A stretch of 64,000 bases of DNA from Geosporobacter subterraneus DSM 17957 (GCF_900142145.1 NZ_FQZV01000007.1:48234-112233), one strand, 5' to 3'. Positions 54,579 to 63,993 are shown, counted from the stretch's first letter. The notes: generated by a model from the sequence alone, not told the origin. Made by a program: numbers and translations.

Positions 54579-54629
54579 CAATACAGTTTAAAACCTATCC
54601 ATCCAAAGGATAGGCTTTAAACTGTATTG
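54579..54629 (-). repeat. 22-base inverted repeat spanning the end of the radical SAM gene
   Basis: Arms at 54579-54600 and 54608-54629 pair over 22 positions with one G-U type mismatch and a seven-base loop. The stop codon of the radical SAM gene lies in the 5' arm of the RNA. No long U-tract follows, so it may be an attenuator or RNase III-like processing site rather than a full terminator. Confidence 0.85.
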
Positions 54630-55699
54630 AAAGCATAATCTTTCATACTGTATAAGATACGCTCTTTTTCATTGACAATAATACGAATGGTCCCTTTAGA
54701 TAATTCATTGTTTCTTGTGATCTTAATCCCTTTTATTTCAAAGGTTTTCTGAAGCTCAACGAGATTACTCCTTTTGTGGCCGACTAATGGAGAAATATCT
54801 CGATCATTCCCCTGTATCTCTAGGAGAGCCCGATGAATGATCTGGCCACGGGTTTGGAAGATTATCTCCAGCATATGTCTGTAGATTCGGCTCTCAACCA
54901 ATTGTCTAAAAGCAGGATGTATAGGTCCCGCAATAACAGCCTTGCCCAGGGTTACATCCTCCGTAGGCTGAAGTCCTAACCGAATGATTGGAATATCAAA
55001 TTTTAGAAATTTCAACACAAGCGTTTCAGCATACTGAAGGGCTTGCTCCAGGGTCAAAGGTTCATAAAATCCTTTTCGGTATAATACCTCCAAATCGGTA
55101 TCTTTTATCACCAATGTGGGATAAATCCTCACAAAGTCTGGAGACAGCTCAATGATTTGATCTGCCGTATACATGCATTGATCAAAACTATCTCCAGGCA
55201 GTCCAATCATCATCTGCAGTCCAATACGGATCCCCCAAGCTTTTATCATCTTAACGGCATTAATAACATCTTTAGGGGTATGTCCTCGACAGCTTGCCTT
55301 TAAGACATCTGGTACCATGGATTGTACACCTAACTCAACAATATTAACTCCGAAGGAGGTGAGTCTGCGTAAAACCGATTCATCGATGTAGTCAGGTCTG
55401 GTAGACAGTCGGATTTCCTGTATCATCCCTTTTTGCTTCCACTGAAATGCAGCAGCTAGCAGCTGCTCTTGGTGATGGGCATCAATCCCGGTGAAGCTGC
55501 CGCCATAAAAGGCAACCTCTACAGTTTTCTCAGGATTTGGCTCTATGGTCTTCAAAAATTGCCGGATTTGATCCTCAACCATTTCGCCAGTTATTTCTTC
55601 TGTGTGTCCTGTTATTCTTTTCTGATTACAAAATACACAGTCATGGGGACATCCGTGATGAGGTACGAAAATAGGTATAATATAATGTCCTTTTCCCAT
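54617..55699 (-). CDS. Radical SAM protein of the Elp3-like family
   Basis: This is a radical SAM enzyme with the CxxxCxxC iron-sulfur motif at C17, C21 and C24 (HGCPHDCVFCNQ), followed by EVAFYGGSFTGI and IRLSTRPDYID, typical of the Elp3/oxygen-independent coproporphyrinogen-like group. It has 360 residues and lacks the acetyltransferase domain of true Elp3. Its ATG abuts the rnc stop codon. The gene is constantly found between rnc and smc in Clostridia; tRNA modification is plausible but the substrate is not known to me. Confidence 0.9.
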   Translation of the reverse strand: MGKGHYIIPIFVPHHGCPHDCVFCNQKRITGHTEEITGEMVEDQIRQFLKTIEPNPEKTVEVAFYGGSFTGIDAHHQEQLLAAAFQWKQKGMIQEIRLSTRPDYIDESVLRRLTSFGVNIVELGVQSMVPDVLKASCRGHTPKDVINAVKMIKAWGIRIGLQMMIGLPGDSFDQCMYTADQIIELSPDFVRIYPTLVIKDTDLEVLYRKGFYEPLTLEQALQYAETLVLKFLKFDIPIIRLGLQPTEDVTLGKAVIAGPIHPAFRQLVESRIYRHMLEIIFQTRGQIIHRALLEIQGNDRDISPLVGHKRSNLVELQKTFEIKGIKITRNNELSKGTIRIIVNEKERILYSMKDYAFNTV

Positions 55700-56410
55700 T
55701 TATAGTACCTCTTTCAAGGCTTCTTTTGCAGCGCTTTGCTCTGCTTCTTTTTTGCTTCTCCCTACTCCCGTTCCCAGGATTTTGTCGCCTACCTTCACGC
55801 GAACATGGAAAGTTTTATTATGATCAGGTCCTTCTTCATAAATCACTTCGTATACGATTTTCTCTGAATTCTCGCTTTGAATATATTCCTGAAGATGGGT
55901 TTTATAGTCTTGATAGACTCTCCCGCTAATTGCATCCTCAATTGTATCCTTTAAACTTTTTAGAATAAATTTTTGAGCTTGTCCAAGGCCACCATCTAAA
56001 TAAATAGCTCCGATGACCGCTTCAAAGGCATCAGCCAAGATAGACACCCTTTCTCTTCCTCCTGTTACTTCTTCGCCTTTTCCTAGCCGAATATATTTTC
56101 CAATATTTAGCTTCTTTGAGCAATTGGCAAGGGACGGTTCACATACGATACTTGCCCTAATTTTAGTAAGCTCTCCTTCCTGAAATGTATTGAGCTTATT
56201 ATACAGGTACTCACTAATTACAATACTCAAAACAGCATCTCCTAAGAATTCAAGCCTCTCGTTATATGCTATATTTTTTTTCTTGTTTTCATTAGCATAA
56301 GAGCTATGGGTGAGGGATTCTGACAGCAAATGAATATCCCGAAAATAATACTCAATCTTTTCTTCAAGTTCCCGCATGGTTTCATTGGTAGTACAACTTT
56401 TGCTAAGCAT
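55700..56410 (-). CDS. rnc: Ribonuclease III
   Basis: RNase III cleaves double-stranded RNA in rRNA processing and mRNA control. The catalytic signature NERLEFLGDAVLS (E51 to D58) and the second acidic site (ADAFEAVIGAIYLDGG) are present. The double-stranded RNA-binding domain occupies about 165-236 (ending GRSKKEAEQSAAKEAL). It has 236 residues; the ATG has GGGAGG eight bases upstream. It follows the fabF terminator. Confidence 0.97.
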   Translation of the reverse strand: MLSKSCTTNETMRELEEKIEYYFRDIHLLSESLTHSSYANENKKKNIAYNERLEFLGDAVLSIVISEYLYNKLNTFQEGELTKIRASIVCEPSLANCSKKLNIGKYIRLGKGEEVTGGRERVSILADAFEAVIGAIYLDGGLGQAQKFILKSLKDTIEDAISGRVYQDYKTHLQEYIQSENSEKIVYEVIYEEGPDHNKTFHVRVKVGDKILGTGVGRSKKEAEQSAAKEALKEVL

Positions 56411-56518
56411 GTAAAGCCTCCCGACCTGTGTTATACAAATTATTCATATTCTCTATATATTTTACACTTTTTCCCCTCATTTTAAAAGCATCATTTCAAC
56501 CTGCGTCCTCTAAGACAG

Positions 56519-56545
56519 AAAAGAGAATCCAACAGATTCTCTTTT
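56519..56545 (-). terminator. Terminator at the end of fabF
   Basis: An 11-bp stem (56519-56529 with 56535-56545, AAAAGAGAATC) with a five-base loop includes the fabF stop codon and is followed by TTTTCTGTCTTA. It separates the fatty-acid operon from rnc. Confidence 0.8.
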
Positions 56546-57785
56546 ATCTTACATATTTTTTCAAAACGATTGTGGCATTGTGCCCACCAAAACCCAGAGA
56601 ATTTGATAGGGCTACACTTACCTCTTTTTGTTTTGCTTTATTGGCCACATAGTCCAAATCACATTCAGGGTCCGGATTTTCTAAATTGATCGTTGGTGGT
56701 ACAATACTCTTCGTAATAGCCATAATACATGCAATGGCCTCTATACCGCCGGCTGCCCCTAACAAATGTCCTGTCATAGATTTTGTAGAACTTACAGCCA
56801 ATTCATAAGCATGCTGCCCAAATACGGATTTAATTGCCAAGGTTTCAAATTTGTCATTATAAGGTGTTGATGTTCCATGGGCATTGATATAATCAACATC
56901 ATTAGGAGATAATCCTGCATCCTTAAGGGCATTCATCATTGATCTTGCGGCTCCTTCTCCACCCGGTGCCGGTGCAGTAATATGATAAGCATCGGCACTC
57001 ATTCCATAACCAACCATTTCTGCGTAGATTGGTGCACCACGTTTGACCGCATGCTCTAATTCTTCTAAGATCAGTATTCCCGCCCCTTCACCCATAACAA
57101 ATCCATCCCGGTTGATATCAAAAGGGCTGCATGCCTTCTGTGGATTTTCATTTCTGGTAGACATGGCTTTCATAGCACAAAACCCTGCTATAGCCAAGGG
57201 TGTAATAGAGGCTTCTGCTCCGCCGGTAATCATCACATCTGCTTCACCGTTTTGGATAATTCGGAAGGCTTCCCCAACAGAATTTGTAGAGGATGCACAG
57301 GCAGTTACTACGGTTGTATTGGGTCCTTTAGCTCCAAATGTCATAGAAACCTGCCCAGCCCCAATATTGGAGATCATCATTGGAATAAAGAACGGACTTA
57401 CCCGACCAGGTCCCTTAGTTGCCAATTTCTCATATTCTTTTTCTAAAGTTTCAATCCCACCTATTCCGGATCCCAGCACAACGCCAAACCGGTTTTGATC
57501 AATTCCGTCTGTGTCCAGCTTCGCGTCCTCTATGGCCAGCTTTGAAGCAGCCACAGCAAATTGGGTAAAACGATCCATTCTCTTTGCTTCTTTTTTGTCT
57601 ATATATGCCGTTGGCTCAAAGCCCTTTACTTCTGCAGCAATTCTGGTATCATAATCTGAAGCATCAAATTTTGTTATAGGGCCTAAACCACTTACACCAT
57701 TCTCTAATGCATTAAAAAAATCATCTTTTCCAATACCAATAGGCGTAATTGCACCTATTCCTGTTACGACTACACGTTTTTTCAC
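56544..57785 (-). CDS. fabF: Beta-ketoacyl-ACP synthase II
   Basis: FabF performs the elongation condensation of fatty-acid synthesis. Catalytic C163 ([16 protein letters not shown]) and the two histidines ([11 protein letters not shown] and [12 protein letters not shown]) are present in 413 residues. It starts at GTG with AGGAGGG upstream. It is the last gene of the fap/fab block, about 100 bases after acpP with a hairpin between. Confidence 0.98.
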   Translation of the reverse strand: MKKRVVVTGIGAITPIGIGKDDFFNALENGVSGLGPITKFDASDYDTRIAAEVKGFEPTAYIDKKEAKRMDRFTQFAVAASKLAIEDAKLDTDGIDQNRFGVVLGSGIGGIETLEKEYEKLATKGPGRVSPFFIPMMISNIGAGQVSMTFGAKGPNTTVVTACASSTNSVGEAFRIIQNGEADVMITGGAEASITPLAIAGFCAMKAMSTRNENPQKACSPFDINRDGFVMGEGAGILILEELEHAVKRGAPIYAEMVGYGMSADAYHITAPAPGGEGAARSMMNALKDAGLSPNDVDYINAHGTSTPYNDKFETLAIKSVFGQHAYELAVSSTKSMTGHLLGAAGGIEAIACIMAITKSIVPPTINLENPDPECDLDYVANKAKQKEVSVALSNSLGFGGHNATIVLKKYVR

Positions 57786-57860
57786 AGTATAACCCTCCTA
57801 CATTTTCAATTGATGATCTATATTAAATGAATAATTCCATTTTATTGAATGATATTATTT

Positions 57861-57883
57861 GTCCCGACTTTTATAGTCGGGAC
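57861..57883. repeat. 9-bp hairpin between acpP and fabF
   Basis: GTCCCGACT (57861-57869) and its complement (57875-57883) flank a five-base loop. On the minus strand the stem is followed by AAATAATATC, not a U-run, while the plus strand has TTTTATTATTT after it. For the acpP transcript it is more likely a stabilising or partial-stop element than a full terminator. Confidence 0.75.
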
Positions 57884-57888
57884 TTTTA

Positions 57889-58119
57889 TTATTTGTTTTC
57901 CTCAATATAACTTGCAATATCGCCGATATTCTTAAATTTTTCAGCTTCTTCATCAGGAATTTCAACGCCGAATTCATCCTCAAGGGCCATGATGATTTCT
58001 ACAGCATCTAAAGAATCTGCTTCTAGGTCCTTCATTAAAGAAGTTTGTGGTGTAATATCCTCTGTGCTGTCTAAGCCAAGCTGCTCAGCAATAATTTCTA
58101 CTACCTTATCAAATACCAT
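57889..58119 (-). CDS. acpP: Acyl carrier protein
   Basis: The 76-residue ACP carries growing acyl chains on a phosphopantetheine arm attached to S36 in [13 protein letters not shown]. It is acidic, as is typical. It stands between fabG and fabF. Since ACP is needed in large excess over the enzymes, the hairpin just after it may raise its share of the message. Confidence 0.98.
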   Translation of the reverse strand: MVFDKVVEIIAEQLGLDSTEDITPQTSLMKDLEADSLDAVEIIMALEDEFGVEIPDEEAEKFKNIGDIASYIEENK

Positions 58120-58147
58120 TTATTTCACCTCCCCTCAAATAGTTCTA

Positions 58148-58891
58148 TTACATAACCATTCCGCCGTCTACATTAAGCACCTGCCCGGTTATATATCTTG
58201 CATTCTCAGAACATAGAAAAGCCACTACATTTGCCACATCATCAGGGGTCCCTAGCTGTTTCATGGGAATATGGGTCATTAAGGATTCTTTAACTTCCTC
58301 TGATAAAACTTCCGTCATATCCGTCTGAATAAACCCTGGAGCAACTGCGTTAACGTTAATACCTCTTGTAGCCAATTCCTTTGCTACAGATTTCGTAAAT
58401 CCAATAATGCCAGCCTTAGAAGCAGCATAGTTGGATTGCCCGATATTACCCATCACACCAACGATTGAGGCGATATTCACAATCTTTCCGCTCTTCTGCT
58501 TCATCATTTTTCGCGTAACTGCTTTTGTACAGTTATAAGTTCCCTTTAAATTGATGGCAATTACTTGATCCCAATCCTCTTCTTTCATACGCATTAACAG
58601 CGTATCTCTAGTAATTCCCGCATTATTGACCAATATATCTATGGTTGGGAAGTGACGTTCTACTTCATCGATAAGCTGCTGCACATCTTCCCCGTTAGAA
58701 ACATCAGCCTTAATTGCAATGGCATCTCTTCCCATTTCCTTGATCGCTGTCACAACTTTTTCAGCTTCCTCAGGTTTACTTGTATAATTCACCGCAATAT
58801 TTGCACCTAATTGAGCCAGTTTTAATGCAATAGCTTTGCCAATTCCCCTAGAGCCTCCAGTGACAATAGCCGTTTTTCCTGCAAAATCCAT
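58148..58891 (-). CDS. fabG: 3-oxoacyl-ACP reductase FabG
   Basis: FabG is the NADPH-dependent first reduction step of each elongation cycle. It is a short-chain dehydrogenase with TGGSRGIGKAIA, VNNAGIT, catalytic S142, Y155 and K159 (SNYAASKAG), and 247 residues. It is closely spaced after fabD. Confidence 0.98.
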   Translation of the reverse strand: MDFAGKTAIVTGGSRGIGKAIALKLAQLGANIAVNYTSKPEEAEKVVTAIKEMGRDAIAIKADVSNGEDVQQLIDEVERHFPTIDILVNNAGITRDTLLMRMKEEDWDQVIAINLKGTYNCTKAVTRKMMKQKSGKIVNIASIVGVMGNIGQSNYAASKAGIIGFTKSVAKELATRGINVNAVAPGFIQTDMTEVLSEEVKESLMTHIPMKQLGTPDDVANVVAFLCSENARYITGQVLNVDGGMVM

Positions 58892-58908
58892 TTTTCTACC
58901 TCCTCTTT

Positions 58909-59850
58909 CTACAAGCTGTTTAAAACTGTTTCTAAGGATTCTCCATCCTCTATGCTGTAAACCTCTGCGTTGTGCTTAGATTTCTTAAGTATTTTCTTTA
59001 AGAATTGGTTCAGTGACTTTCCAGGCCCCATTTCTATAAAGGTATTGACGCCATCTTCTAACATACGCAGCATGGTATCCTCCCATAATACTGAATGACT
59101 TACCTGTTTTATCAACAATTCATTTACTTGACATTTATTCTGATAATAATCTGCATTCACATTAGCAATCACAGGAATATGTAATTCATTGATAGTTATT
59201 CTATCCAAGTCTCCTGCCAGTTTTTCACCTGCGGGGATCAGCATGGAACAGTGAAATGGTGCACTTACAGGCAATAGTACTGCTTTTAGAGCTCCCGCTT
59301 CCTTTGCGGCTTCACAGGCTTTTTCTACTGCCTTAACCTCACCTGATATAACAATCTGTCCGGGACTGTTAAAGTTGGCAGCCTCTACGATGCCTTCAGA
59401 CTGAACCTGCTTTAAAACCTGAAGCAGCGTATTTCTTTCCATTCCCAGAATAGCTGCCATTGCGCCCTTCCCAATAGGCACTGCTTCCTGCATATATCTT
59501 CCTCTTTTCTTGACCAAGGCGACTGCATCTTCAAAGGAAAGTGCACCGGATACTACCAGGGCAGCGTACTCACCCAGACTCAACCCTGCACTAACATCCG
59601 CCTTAATCCCCTTATCTTCCAAGACTTTGGCTATAGCGATACAGGTAGTAAGAATAGCCGGCTGTGTGTTTTCCGTCTTAATCAGCTCTTCTTCAGGTCC
59701 CTCAAAACATAGCTTCTTCATATCATAGCCTACAGCATTACTGGCTTTTGTGAAAATATCTGCTGCAATTTCGTATTTCTCTACAATATCTTTTCCCATG
59801 CCCACATACTGGGCTCCCTGTCCGGGAAAAATAAACGCTATCCTCCGCAT
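58909..59850 (-). CDS. fabD: Malonyl-CoA:ACP transacylase
   Basis: FabD loads malonyl groups onto ACP. Catalytic Ser (about 91, in AGLSLGEYAA) and His (about 200, in SAPFHCSML) are present. I start at the ATG eight bases after AAGGAG, giving MRRIAFIFPGQGAQ and 313 residues. It sits between fabK and fabG with 12 and about 17 bases. Confidence 0.98.
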   Translation of the reverse strand: MRRIAFIFPGQGAQYVGMGKDIVEKYEIAADIFTKASNAVGYDMKKLCFEGPEEELIKTENTQPAILTTCIAIAKVLEDKGIKADVSAGLSLGEYAALVVSGALSFEDAVALVKKRGRYMQEAVPIGKGAMAAILGMERNTLLQVLKQVQSEGIVEAANFNSPGQIVISGEVKAVEKACEAAKEAGALKAVLLPVSAPFHCSMLIPAGEKLAGDLDRITINELHIPVIANVNADYYQNKCQVNELLIKQVSHSVLWEDTMLRMLEDGVNTFIEMGPGKSLNQFLKKILKKSKHNAEVYSIEDGESLETVLNSL

Positions 59851-59862
59851 CCTATACACTCC

Positions 59863-60807
59863 TTATTTCAATAGATGTTGAATTCGTTCACTAGATTTCA
59901 CTGCCTCTGCAATCATTTCTTCAATGATTTCCTTACAGGATTTAATATCCTTAATCATCCCTGCAATTTGACCTGCCATAACAGATCCATTGTCCACATC
60001 GCCATCTACTACCGACATTCTCAATCTGCCCACTCCAAGATTCTCTAATTCCTCACTGGATGCACCACTTTTCTCCAATCTGTCAAATTCTTTAGCTAAT
60101 TTATTTTTTAAGATTCTAACGGGATGTCCCGTACTTCTGCCAGTTGCTACCGTATCCCGATCCTTAGCCTTCAATATGGCTTCTTTATAACGGTCATGGG
60201 CAGTACATTCTGTTGCACACACAAACCTTGTTCCCACTTGTACGCCCTCTGCCCCTAAGGCCAATGCAGCCAGCAATCCTCTTCCATCAGCAATTCCGCC
60301 GGCAGCAATAACCGGAATATCCACAGCATCTACTACCTGGGGTACCAGAGCCATAGTAGTTAATTCACCAATGTGTCCACCAGCCTCTGTACCTTCAACT
60401 ATAACTGCATCGGCACCAATCTTTTCAACCCGCTGGGCCAGCGCTACCGAGGGCACTACAGGGATTACTTTTATTTGCCGCTCTTTGAGACGTGGCATAT
60501 ATTTTCCAGGATTTCCTGCTCCTGTGGTTATTACAGGAACACCCTCCTTTATTATTAGCTTCATAATTTCATCTGCAAAGGGAGACAGCAGCATTACGTT
60601 AACTCCATAGGGCTGATCTGTAAGTTTCTTAATTTTGCTGATTTCTTTCTCTACAAATTCTACCGGTGCATTACCAGCAGCAATAATTCCTAAACCTCCG
60701 GCATTGGAAACTGCAGCAGCTAGCTCCGCAGTGGCAATCCATGCCATACCACCTTGCAAAATCGGATAACGAATATTTAATAAATCACTAATCCTAGAAG
60801 ATATCAT
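59863..60807 (-). CDS. fabK: Enoyl-ACP reductase II FabK
   Basis: FabK is the FMN-dependent enoyl-ACP reductase that completes the elongation cycle and is unrelated to FabI; it is naturally insensitive to triclosan. The nitronate-monooxygenase-like TIM barrel shows YPILQGGMAW, IVEGTEAGGHIGE and ALALGAEGVQVGTRF. I use the ATG four bases after GAGGTGA, giving 314 residues. No FabI is seen, so FabK is the only enoyl reductase in this block. Confidence 0.96.
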   Translation of the reverse strand: MISSRISDLLNIRYPILQGGMAWIATAELAAAVSNAGGLGIIAAGNAPVEFVEKEISKIKKLTDQPYGVNVMLLSPFADEIMKLIIKEGVPVITTGAGNPGKYMPRLKERQIKVIPVVPSVALAQRVEKIGADAVIVEGTEAGGHIGELTTMALVPQVVDAVDIPVIAAGGIADGRGLLAALALGAEGVQVGTRFVCATECTAHDRYKEAILKAKDRDTVATGRSTGHPVRILKNKLAKEFDRLEKSGASSEELENLGVGRLRMSVVDGDVDNGSVMAGQIAGMIKDIKSCKEIIEEMIAEAVKSSERIQHLLK

Positions 60808-60827
60808 AGCTTCACCTCTCAAATCGA

Positions 60828-61826
60828 TTACTTATTCCACTTGATTACACAAGACCCCCAAGTAAGACCGGCTCCGAAGCCTACTAAAACAACCATATCA
60901 TCCTTCTTAATTTTCCCTTCCTTAATTGCCTCATCTAATGCAACTGGAACGGACGCCGCTGACATATTTCCATATTTTTCTAGATTCACATGAACTTTAT
61001 CTAAGGGCATTTTAAGCCTTTTTGCTGCAGCCTCAATAATTCGGATATTTGCCTGATGAGGTACTACATAATCAATATCCTGCAGCTGATGGCCACTTAG
61101 CTTTATGGCTTCTTCAGCAGCTTTACCCATGATTCTCACTGCAAATTTGAAGACTTCACTGCCATCCATTTTTACATAATTTAACCCTTCCCGGATAGTT
61201 TCAAAAGTCGAAGGCATTCTGGATCCTCCTGCCGGCAGAGATAAAAATTTGCCCCCTTCTCCGTCGGAGCCCATATAAGTTGATAGTACTCCTTTTCCTT
61301 CCTCCGTTTCACCCAGAACTACTGCTCCTGCTCCGTCTCCAAACAAAATGCTCGTATTTCTGTCGCTCCAATCTACAATCCTAGACATAGTTTCTGCCCC
61401 TATTACCAAGACCTTATGATAAGTACCCGTAGCAATAAATTGTTTTCCTATGGCAACTCCATACAGGAATCCTGAGCATGCTGCCTCTAAATCAAAGGAA
61501 GCAGCCTTAATGGCACCGATGTTTTTCTGAACCATACATGCAGTTGAAGGAAAAGCCATATCCGGAGTGATTGTAGCTACAATAATTAAGTCAATTTCTT
61601 CTGCACTTACATTAGCATCTTTTAAGGCCCTAATAGCTGCTTCAGTAGCTAAATCAGAGGTTGCTATATTCTCATCAGCAACACGTCTGGCTTTAATTCC
61701 TGTTCTCTCAATAATCCATTCATTTGTAGTATCTACCATTTTCTCTAAATCGAAATTCGTAACTTCTTTTTCCGGCAAGCAACTGCCTATGCCTAATATG
61801 CCAACGGACTTTAGACTAATCAGCAT
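60828..61826 (-). CDS. fabH: Beta-ketoacyl-ACP synthase III FabH
   Basis: FabH starts fatty-acid synthesis by condensing acyl-CoA with malonyl-ACP. Catalytic Cys (about 117, in [12 protein letters not shown]), His ([10 protein letters not shown]) and Asn ([10 protein letters not shown]) are present. The preferred ATG, nine bases after AGGAG, overlaps the end of plsX by 11 bases, suggesting coupling; an ATG three codons earlier is possible. Confidence 0.97.
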   Translation of the reverse strand: MLISLKSVGILGIGSCLPEKEVTNFDLEKMVDTTNEWIIERTGIKARRVADENIATSDLATEAAIRALKDANVSAEEIDLIIVATITPDMAFPSTACMVQKNIGAIKAASFDLEAACSGFLYGVAIGKQFIATGTYHKVLVIGAETMSRIVDWSDRNTSILFGDGAGAVVLGETEEGKGVLSTYMGSDGEGGKFLSLPAGGSRMPSTFETIREGLNYVKMDGSEVFKFAVRIMGKAAEEAIKLSGHQLQDIDYVVPHQANIRIIEAAAKRLKMPLDKVHVNLEKYGNMSAASVPVALDEAIKEGKIKKDDMVVLVGFGAGLTWGSCVIKWNK

Positions 61827-62826
61827 TTTTGTCATCTCCTATTCTTTCAAGCTCTTGGACAATCGACTGAATTACCCCATGCTCTACAAAGCTTTTAGCT
61901 TGGCGTATTGCGTTTTTTACTGCCTTGGCATTGGAACTTCCATGGGCCTTAACCACTGCTCCATTAACTCCCAACATCAAAGCGCCGCCATATTCTGTGT
62001 AATCTAATTCTTTTTTAAAGCTTTTCAGGGCAGGCATCAAAATTGCTGCTCCTATTTTTGTGATAAAATTCTTCTTTAGCTGCTGCTTCAGCATATCCAT
62101 GATTACCATGGCTACACCTTCAGTCAGCTTTAAAACTACATTTCCTACAAATCCATCACATACAATCACATCAGCTGCACCTCTGGATAACTCTCTAGCT
62201 TCTACGTTGCCTACGAAATTTAGGCTGTTTTTTTTATAAAGCTCATAAGCTTGCTTAATGACCTCTGTTCCTTTTCCTTCTTCTGCACCAATATTCACTA
62301 GCCCAATACCAGGTTTTTCAATCTGTAAGACCTTTTCTGCATAGATTTGCCCCATGATTCCAAATTCCAGAAGATTTCTAGGCTTACATTCCGCATTGGC
62401 TCCCGCATCCACCAATAAGGATATTCCCTTTTGTGTAGGATAAGGTGCCCCGATAGCCGGGCGATCTATACCTTTAATTCTTCCCAACCGAAACAAACTT
62501 CCAGCCAATAATGCACCGGTATTTCCAGCGGAAACAAAAGCATCTGCATTTCCTTCTTTAACCAAATTCAATCCTACAACCATAGAGGAGTCTTTTTTGT
62601 GTCTTACTGCATATACAGGTTTATCATCGTTAGTAATGGTCTCTGTTGTATGATGAATGCGAATTTTTTCTATATGCACATCGTGCTTTTTTAGCTCGCT
62701 TTCTATTTGTCCTTGATCTCCTACCAAAATGATTTCTACACCTAGTTCCTTTTGTGCTTCAACAGCTCCTTTGACGATCTCATAAGGAGCATGATCTCCT
62801 CCCATTGCATCCACGGCAATTCTCAT
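61816..62826 (-). CDS. plsX: Phosphate acyltransferase PlsX
   Basis: PlsX converts acyl-ACP to acyl-phosphate, the acyl donor for PlsY in phospholipid synthesis, and so links fatty acids to membranes. It starts [20 protein letters not shown] and has [12 protein letters not shown] and [14 protein letters not shown]. Of two adjacent ATGs after GAGGTGG I take the second (five-base spacing), giving 336 residues. It follows fapR by 13 bases. Confidence 0.97.
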   Translation of the reverse strand: MRIAVDAMGGDHAPYEIVKGAVEAQKELGVEIILVGDQGQIESELKKHDVHIEKIRIHHTTETITNDDKPVYAVRHKKDSSMVVGLNLVKEGNADAFVSAGNTGALLAGSLFRLGRIKGIDRPAIGAPYPTQKGISLLVDAGANAECKPRNLLEFGIMGQIYAEKVLQIEKPGIGLVNIGAEEGKGTEVIKQAYELYKKNSLNFVGNVEARELSRGAADVIVCDGFVGNVVLKLTEGVAMVIMDMLKQQLKKNFITKIGAAILMPALKSFKKELDYTEYGGALMLGVNGAVVKAHGSSNAKAVKNAIRQAKSFVEHGVIQSIVQELERIGDDKNAD

Positions 62827-62839
62827 CATATCCACCTCT

Positions 62840-63406
62840 CTATTTCTCTTCAATAGATACCAGGATAAATTTTCCCCTAAAAACCTGCTCTTGTCTTATG
62901 CTTATCATAACATGCACGAAATATTTATTTCCTCTTATGCGGGCAACCTCCGCTTTAGCAATCAATTTTTCTCCTGCAAATACAGGCGTTTTATATTTCA
63001 TGTTTGCCACTCCAGTAACTGCTACGTCAGCATCGATTACTGCCATGGCTAGGGATTCCGCCATAGCAAAAATGTGATGGCCTCGAACTACCTTTGTCTT
63101 GCGAAAAGCCAAGTCCTTGGTTGTCTCTAAAATAGAAATTGCACTCTGATTCAAGTGGAGATCTATTAATTCACCAATTATTTCTGCTTCTCCAAGGCTT
63201 TTAACCTTTAGATAGTTTTTCTCAGCTACTTTTTTGACCCGCTCTCTTAATTCAGGTATTCCCAACTCAAGCCTATCTAATCGTATAGTTTGGATACTTA
63301 CATGAAAGTGTTCACATAGTTCCTCATCGGTTACAAAAGGGTCCTCCTCAAGCTTGCTCAGCAGCTGAGTTTGCCTTTCCCCTTTTGATATTTTGCCCCT
63401 GGGCAT
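62840..63406 (-). CDS. fapR: Fatty acid and phospholipid synthesis repressor FapR
   Basis: FapR represses lipid-synthesis genes and is released by malonyl-CoA. An N-terminal helix-turn-helix (about 14-40, [20 protein letters not shown]) is joined by a linker helix to a hot-dog effector domain (about 65-188, with [20 protein letters not shown] and [17 protein letters not shown]). It has 188 residues. Its own promoter has a near-ideal FapR operator, so it should be autoregulated along with the whole plsX-fab block. Confidence 0.97.
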   Translation of the reverse strand: MPRGKISKGERQTQLLSKLEEDPFVTDEELCEHFHVSIQTIRLDRLELGIPELRERVKKVAEKNYLKVKSLGEAEIIGELIDLHLNQSAISILETTKDLAFRKTKVVRGHHIFAMAESLAMAVIDADVAVTGVANMKYKTPVFAGEKLIAKAEVARIRGNKYFVHVMISIRQEQVFRGKFILVSIEEK

Positions 63407-63432
63407 AAAATCACCTCGTTTTAGTACTTAAA

Positions 63433-63451
63433 ATTAGTACCTGATACTAAT
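63433..63451. promoter_or_regulatory. FapR operator
   Basis: ATTAGTACCTGATACTAAT is an inverted repeat with perfect seven-base arms and a five-base centre, matching the conserved FapR box of Firmicutes. It begins five bases after the -10 hexamer and so covers the transcription start. Extra TTAGTA-type half-sites lie on each side (63421 and 63454). Confidence 0.93.
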
Positions 63452-63455
63452 ATTT

Positions 63456-63484
63456 AGTATATATTATTTTGTTGATTAAATCAA
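63456..63484 (-). promoter_or_regulatory. Sigma-A promoter of the fapR-plsX-fab operon
   Basis: TTGATT (63479-63484) and TATACT (63456-63461) are separated by exactly 17 bases. The FapR operator follows directly, which is the standard arrangement for repression. Confidence 0.88.
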
Positions 63485-63684
63485 CCATTTTTGTTATTTA
63501 TAACAAAGGATTCCTATTCATACAGATATAATGAGGATATTATCCAATTAAATTCACTGTGCAAGTGTATTTAATAAGAGAGTATAAAACATTAGTAATG
63601 GAACAAAAAAATTATGTATACCACCTATATTATTTGAAAAATTATTAGAAGCATACCTATATACATCACAAAGTATTTTAAAAA

Positions 63685-63712
63685 TAAAAAAGGCGTCCTT
63701 AAGGACGCGTTT
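63685..63712 (-). terminator. Intrinsic terminator of the zinc-ribbon gene
   Basis: A GC-rich 6-bp stem (63693-63698 with 63703-63708, GCGTCC) extended by A-T pairs is followed on the minus strand by CTTTTTTATTTTT. A second small inverted repeat (63720-63725 with 63730-63735, TAAGCC) overlaps the gene's stop codon. Confidence 0.88.
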
Positions 63713-63732
63713 TAAAACCTAAGCCGCTAGGC

Positions 63733-63993
63733 TTAATTTTCTAACCGATAGGTTATTCCTTGCTCACTAGTATATTCAATTGGTTCCATAGTGCCTCCAC
63801 AGACTTCACAGCTGAATCTTGGAGGCACTGTTATATCTCCTTCATCAAAAATATCATAAATATCTACTACATCTTTTGGAATATCTTCTTCTATTCCACA
63901 GTCTAAACATTTAAACGTGACAGGCTTATTTTTTTCCTTGAGTTTTTCTATTTTCTTTTGCTCTTTTATTTGTTGTCTTCTCTTGTCTTTCAT
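63733..63993 (-). CDS. Small zinc-ribbon protein of unknown function
   Basis: The 86-residue protein starts with a strongly basic, Lys/Arg/Gln-rich helix (1-25), followed by a CxxC pair (C29, C32 in CLDCG), an acidic spacer and a second CxxC pair (C62, C65 in CEVCG), forming a likely treble-clef or zinc ribbon. The visible ATG is only seven bases from the window edge with no ribosome site in view, so the true start may lie further upstream. In many Firmicutes a DUF177 protein and ribosomal protein L32 precede fapR; this gene is neither. Role unknown. Confidence 0.75.
   Translation of the reverse strand: MKDKRRQQIKEQKKIEKLKEKNKPVTFKCLDCGIEEDIPKDVVDIYDIFDEGDITVPPRFSCEVCGGTMEPIEYTSEQGITYRLEN

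Larger units (their letters stand above)
63407..63732. other. Intergenic region between the zinc-ribbon gene and fapR
   Basis: These 326 AT-rich bases hold the zinc-ribbon gene's terminator on the right and the fapR promoter and operator on the left. The stretch between them (about 63485-63685) contains no supported gene. A 16-codon plus-strand frame near 63599 has no ribosome site. No riboswitch-like structure is obvious. Confidence 0.7.

Noticed and set aside
63599..63649. 16-codon plus-strand frame in the gap before fapR
   Set aside because: It has no ribosome site or promoter, and its Tyr/Asn-rich composition is what AT-rich spacer gives by chance.
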